Of a stretch of DNA of 64,000 nt, positions 60,078-64,000 are shown one piece after another. Each line of letters begins with the position of its first letter. The stretch's first letter is position 1. The stretch covers positions 41,478,278 through 41,542,277 of the forward strand of contig NC_088784.1 of assembly GCF_958450345.1 (NCBI RefSeq), written 5' to 3'. The notes under the pieces are model-generated. The model worked only from the letters and a program-made list of their open reading frames with translations. It ran no database searches and had not been told where the DNA came from. Source of the stretch: Calliphora vicina. Its lineage: Eukaryota; Arthropoda; Insecta; Diptera; Calliphoridae. Made by a program: the position numbers and the translations under genes.

Positions 60078-60801
60078 TTATACCCTACACCAAAAATAGT
60101 GGGGAGGGTATTATGCGTTTGTGCAGATGTGTGTAACGCCCAAAAATATTGGTCTAACACCCACCTTAAACTATACTGATCGACTTAGAATCACTTTCTG
60201 AGTCGATTAAACGATGCCCGTTCGTCCGTCTGGCTGGCTGGTTGGCTGGCTGCCATGTACAGGTCGCAATTTTGAAGATATTTCGATAAAATTTGGTACA
60301 TATAATTTTTTCGGCCCAAGGACGAAGCTTATTGAAATCGGTCCATTTTTTCACCTAGCCCCCATACAAATGTCCTCTCGAAATTGGACTTTATCGGTCA
60401 CAAATCTTTAATTTATATATGTATCTACACAAATTTCGCTCCAAGTAAGTTCTATATATACAAAATTCATGTCACCAGATTTTGTTACGATCGGTCCATA
60501 ATTAGTCATAGCTCCCATATAGACCCGCTTCCGAAAATCACTTTAACGTGCTTAAATCACTTAAAAATTTTGGTATATACACAAAATTCAACATAAATAA
60601 CTTTCATATAGACATAAATCATACGACCCAATTTTATGGTGATCGGTCCATAATTGGTCATAGCTCCCATATAAGGCCCACTTCCGAAAATCACTCACGA
60701 ATATAAATTATTGATATTTTAAAAGAAAAATATTTTTACTCATTTACTTGGTGTAGGGTATTATATGGTCGGGCTTGACCGACCATACTTTCTTACTTGT
60801 T
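60078..60801 (+). mobile_element. Hairpin-ended Helitron-like repeat, copy 2
   Basis: It matches 15705-16487 throughout in the same orientation, with a shorter GTCC/TGGC tract (60218-60252). It ends GACCGACCATACTTTCTTAC then TTGTT. Confidence 0.8.
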
Positions 60802-60879
60802 ATTATTGTTTCTGTTATTTTTTCTTTCAATTTCTTACACTAAACCTTTTAACTCTACAATCCGTCAAATTTAAATGAA

Positions 60880-61105
60880 ACAATCTTTGGATGATTTGAT
60901 AATAAATAAAATTTAATATCGCACGCGACAGATTTTTCTCTTATAGTAAAACAATATACATATATTCTGTAAATATATGTATTCAAAAACTAATAAAACA
61001 AATAGAAATTATATATTCGGTTTCAATAAACAAGTTGATAATATGAAAAAACTATCAGAGTCAAATTCATTTCATTTTACATGCTAATTGAAAGCTTAGT
61101 TTGAT
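60880..61105 (+). repeat. Repeat shared with 2822-3070
   Basis: Shared text includes AAACAATCTTTGGA, TATATTCTGTAAATATATGT and TCAATAAACAA..TTGATAATA, then CATGCTAATTG. It lacks the GGGCAATTCCA ends. Confidence 0.7.
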
Positions 61106-63027
61106 GTTGAAAAAACACTATTTGAGTTTTATTTATATACCAAACCAAACATTTATTTTCAATATTTTAAACCACTTCTTGTGGCAGCATACAACACGGA
61201 TATATTTAATTTTATGAGAATTCAGGAACTTTTGAAACCATTTTAATACGAACGGATAACAACGCACCCACTCTGAAAAAAAAAGTTTACACTAAAAACG
61301 ATGCAAGAAAAAAATATTAAATTGGCCACAACATACATTTTTTTTGGTTATATTTAAGAAAAGCGTCTGTTCACGTATGTTCAATTAAAATGTGACAGAT
61401 GCCATTATCGATAATGGCTGTCTGAAAATGGTTAAGTTGCACAAGCGAATATTAACAATAAAATGTGCAACAGAATCATGTGCAACGTTGAAGTAAAACA
61501 CAATGGCAATGTCTGAAGGATTTGTTGAACATGTATCAAAAGATCCGTTCACGGCCACTGGTGGTTTTAGCTGATGTTTCCTTAGCTTTTGTTAATAAAT
61601 GAGGCATTGAATGTGAATGTACATTATTAATAAATACTAATGGAACGTGATAACAACAGCAGCTTCAGCTCCGGCATCAGTACCACCACCAGCAACAGCA
61701 GCTGCCTGTGACTGTGCCTGTGAAAAGAACAACATGGCATTTATTAATTTATTTTGTATCCTTTGAACGTTTTGGTCAGAATCCTTTTTGTGTGCTTCTT
61801 TAGACAATGAGCACTTTGTAGTTTGTGACTAAACTTTAATTGATTGTTTGTTGCCCAGTAATTCCTTTACAAAAGAGAGTGACTGAGTGAGTGAGTTAGT
61901 CGTGGTAAAGTCAGATCCAGATCCAGTTTTGTTATTTTTTTGTTTTGTTTTTTTTGTTTGCACCTGCCTTTTTGTGGTACATGCCACTACCCCATATTTA
62001 AGACGAAGCAGCCACAAATTAAATGAAAATATAACAACAAAACCAGAAGTAAGCGATGCAAACAACTGCCATGGTCTGGCCAGGTCGGGTTTGTTTTGGT
62101 TTAGTTTAGTTTGGTTGGGTTTCGTTTTGTTTTGTTTATAACTATGGTTATTTTCGCACATAGAATGTTCAACCGGCCACAGGATAATTGCTTTTATGAT
62201 TATTAATTTTTATCCGTTGCTAACGTTGCTGCAACGCACACAAAAAAGCCAAGAAAATTAAAAACTACCATGACCACTGAAGGAGCGTTTATATGGTAGT
62301 GAGTGTAATATGTTGTTATACTGTGAATGACTGCTCATTAGGAAAACAACAACAATATTACTTTTTGGCCCCATTTAAATTTAAAAACCAGGCACTAAAA
62401 AATATTAATATTTATTTCAATATTATGAGTGTGAGTGAGTGCAATGATGGCTGTATTGACCTCCTCACTGACCTGACTCACTGCGAAATTAAAAACAATA
62501 TAAACGACAATATCCCTACACACGTTCACATGCACCTACTGTATACATACCGCCAGTTGAACAGTTGAAGTCAAGTCGCACCCATGAATTCAATGAAAAT
62601 GTCGTTTGCTTTCTTGGTTCGTAATGCAGCGTGTGAAATCTAAAAAAAAACCTCTGTAGTTGGACAAACGCGCAGCACGCTTCAGTAATTTCTTGAAAAA
62701 ATAAATAAAAAATTCACAGGCAGCCACAAGAAACATAAAGTAAGAAAACTACGAGTATGTAAAACAATGAGAAGCTGACGCAGAATATCCCTTGCATAAG
62801 TGCAAGTGTACGTCAGGGATGATAAATTCAGTACAATTGTACTTTTTTCAGTACAATTTACTTTTCAAAAGTACAACAGTACTCCAATTACGGATTAAGT
62901 ACAATGAATAATTGGTTTGAGATTTATTTTTTTAAAGATTTCTATAACGATTTTTTTGAAAATACTTCAGAATGTCAGCAATGTTAATGTCATATCATTG
63001 TTATCATTGTGAATATCATTGTTATAA
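61106..63027. other. No clear gene; simple repeats
   Basis: Apart from the tract at 61668-61733, there is a GGTTTAGTTTAGTTTGGTTG-type stretch at 62090-62140. A CAGTACAATTGTACTTTT-rich patch at 62830-62900, preceded by CAGGGATGATAA, may be a hAT-type end. Confidence 0.5.
61668..61733 (-). other. Candidate cryptic exon or CAG/CTG-like low-complexity tract
   Basis: On the minus strand a good acceptor (TTGTTCTTTTCACAG) leads into an open, GC-richer stretch reading AQSQAAAVAGGGTDAGAEAA then VVITFH and stop. The opposite strand is also open (MERDNNSSFSSGISTTTSNS..). Openness in several frames is expected of GCA/ACA-rich repeats, so coding is uncertain. Confidence 0.2.
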
Positions 63028-63836
63028 CCAGGGCAAGGATTCCTATGCAAATGCATATTTGTAGTTAGTAACTCTAAATTACTTTTCACAATTTATCTAT
63101 CCGAATCGTAGAATTTGCTACAAAATGGCATCGATTTGTTGTTGCATATTTTTCTTTTAAAGGCATATATTTAGCATATTTTTCCATTTTATTGCATATT
63201 TAATTTACTTTTGGATATATTTTTATACCAGCAAATAGTCTAAAGGTATTTCATTCACAACTTATTCATGTAACATGTTCAGCACATGTTTTTAAAGGCA
63301 CCATCTCGTGTTGCTAAATTTAAAGTATCCATTACAATTACATACACATTTCGATTCGATTTTACAAAAACTGAAAAATTTGCGATAATACAATTTTTGG
63401 GTTATTTAATCTCCAACAAATTTTTTTTTAATGTAATTTTCATTAATATAAATAAATTTACATATTTCTGTAAAACAATGCAGAAAATTGAAAAAAATAG
63501 AAAGTTTCACCTATTTATTTCATATAAATAGTAAAATTTTGCATATATCTGAACATTGACCTTGAAGCGCGTCCCGAAATCGTTTTCCAATTTGCCTCAA
63601 ATTTTCAGCACTTAACTTTTAGGCCTAGTGTCACAATATTCCACCCGGTACTCTTTGAAATCTAAAAAAAAATCGGCTGTCAACCTAATGAACATATATA
63701 TTGAAACTGTGACCTGAAATTTATATTTTTCTTATATTAATAAATACAAAAAACTTGTTTTTATTGCATAATTTTTAGTGCATATTTTCTCTCTTTATAG
63801 TGCATATTTTTAATTTTTTAGTGCATGAAAATCCTT
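63028..63836. mobile_element. GCATATTTT-rich hAT-like element with a decayed right end
   Basis: The left end CAGGGCAAGGATTCCTATGC then AAATGCATATTT is partly inverted at the right (AGTGCATGAAAATCCTT). Both flanks of the interior repeat TTAGTGCATATTTT. No clear target duplication. Confidence 0.45.
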
Positions 63837-63914
63837 AATATTATCTTTAGTGTATCCAAGAAAATGCAAAAATTCTTTATTGAATTGAAAAGAGCTTGAA
63901 GAAGGATTTTTCCA

Positions 63915-63960
63915 ATCATTTAGGGTGACAACTGTTACATAACTAACTAAGTGACTAGTT
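63915..63960 (+). repeat. Short relative of the 40083 family
   Basis: AATCATTTAGGGTGACAACT..AACTAAGTGACTAG resembles 40126-40175; it runs into poly-T near the window end. Confidence 0.4.
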
Positions 63961-64000
63961 TTTTTTTTTTTTTTTTTAAAAGAGAAGTAACACTCAGGCA

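Larger units (their letters stand above)
33893..64000 (-). other. Intron 5' of the Ig1 exon (partial, over 30 kb)
   Basis: This stretch precedes the acceptor of the nephrin-like exon on the minus strand. No upstream exon with a start codon and signal peptide was recognised, so the intron probably runs past the window end. It is filled with repeats listed separately. A distal promoter, an alternative first exon or a nested gene cannot be excluded from sequence alone. Confidence 0.6.

Noticed and set aside
61829..62161. Minus-strand 110-codon frame and its plus-strand partner
   Set aside because: The KPNQTKLNQNKP stretch is a translated GGTTT/AAACC repeat; no domain or splice signals.

Overview
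The window looks like nuclear DNA of a higher (calyptrate, muscoid) fly. It is very AT-rich, has fly-type simple repeats, and is full of short non-autonomous DNA transposons and hairpin-ended Helitron-like repeats. Its one recognisable host coding exon is very close to a Drosophila nephrin-family protein. No bacterial-style operon, rRNA or intact tRNA gene is visible.

Layout: the host anchor is a 354-bp internal exon on the minus strand (33539..33892). It encodes the end of a signal peptide and the first Ig domain of a Sticks-and-stones/Hibris (nephrin-like) cell adhesion protein, with a consensus splice acceptor and donor. I found no other exon of this gene. The window therefore reads as two very large introns, more than 30 kb on the 5' side (33893..64000) and more than 33 kb on the 3' side (1..33538), both filled with mobile elements.

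Mobile elements by region. 0-6 kb: a TIR family with ends in GGGCAATTCCA, a hAT-like outer element, a minisatellite split by a MITE, and a minus-strand Helitron-like repeat. 7.9-10.3 kb: a hAT-like element holding two MITEs plus a third MITE that is itself split by a 623-bp element made of 15-bp-like repeats. 10.4-10.6 kb: a tRNA-derived SINE-like sequence. 11.9-14.0 kb: an internally deleted, decayed Helitron. 14-20 kb: MITEs, two hairpin-ended repeats and a Transib-like element. 23-25 kb: a dimeric repeat array and a TIR element. 27.6-28.9 kb: a complete Tc1/mariner-superfamily element with 27-bp perfect TIRs, a TA duplication and an intact DD37E transposase. 30.8-32.6 kb: two large fold-back elements side by side. 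34-64 kb: more hAT-, piggyBac- and Helitron-like repeats, a mariner pseudogene, a possible LINE remnant and several second copies of the families above.

Apart from the Ig exon and the DD37E transposase, no open frame has family-level support. The coding evidence otherwise comes from decayed transposon proteins. All matches to families are from recognition of motifs by eye; no search was run.
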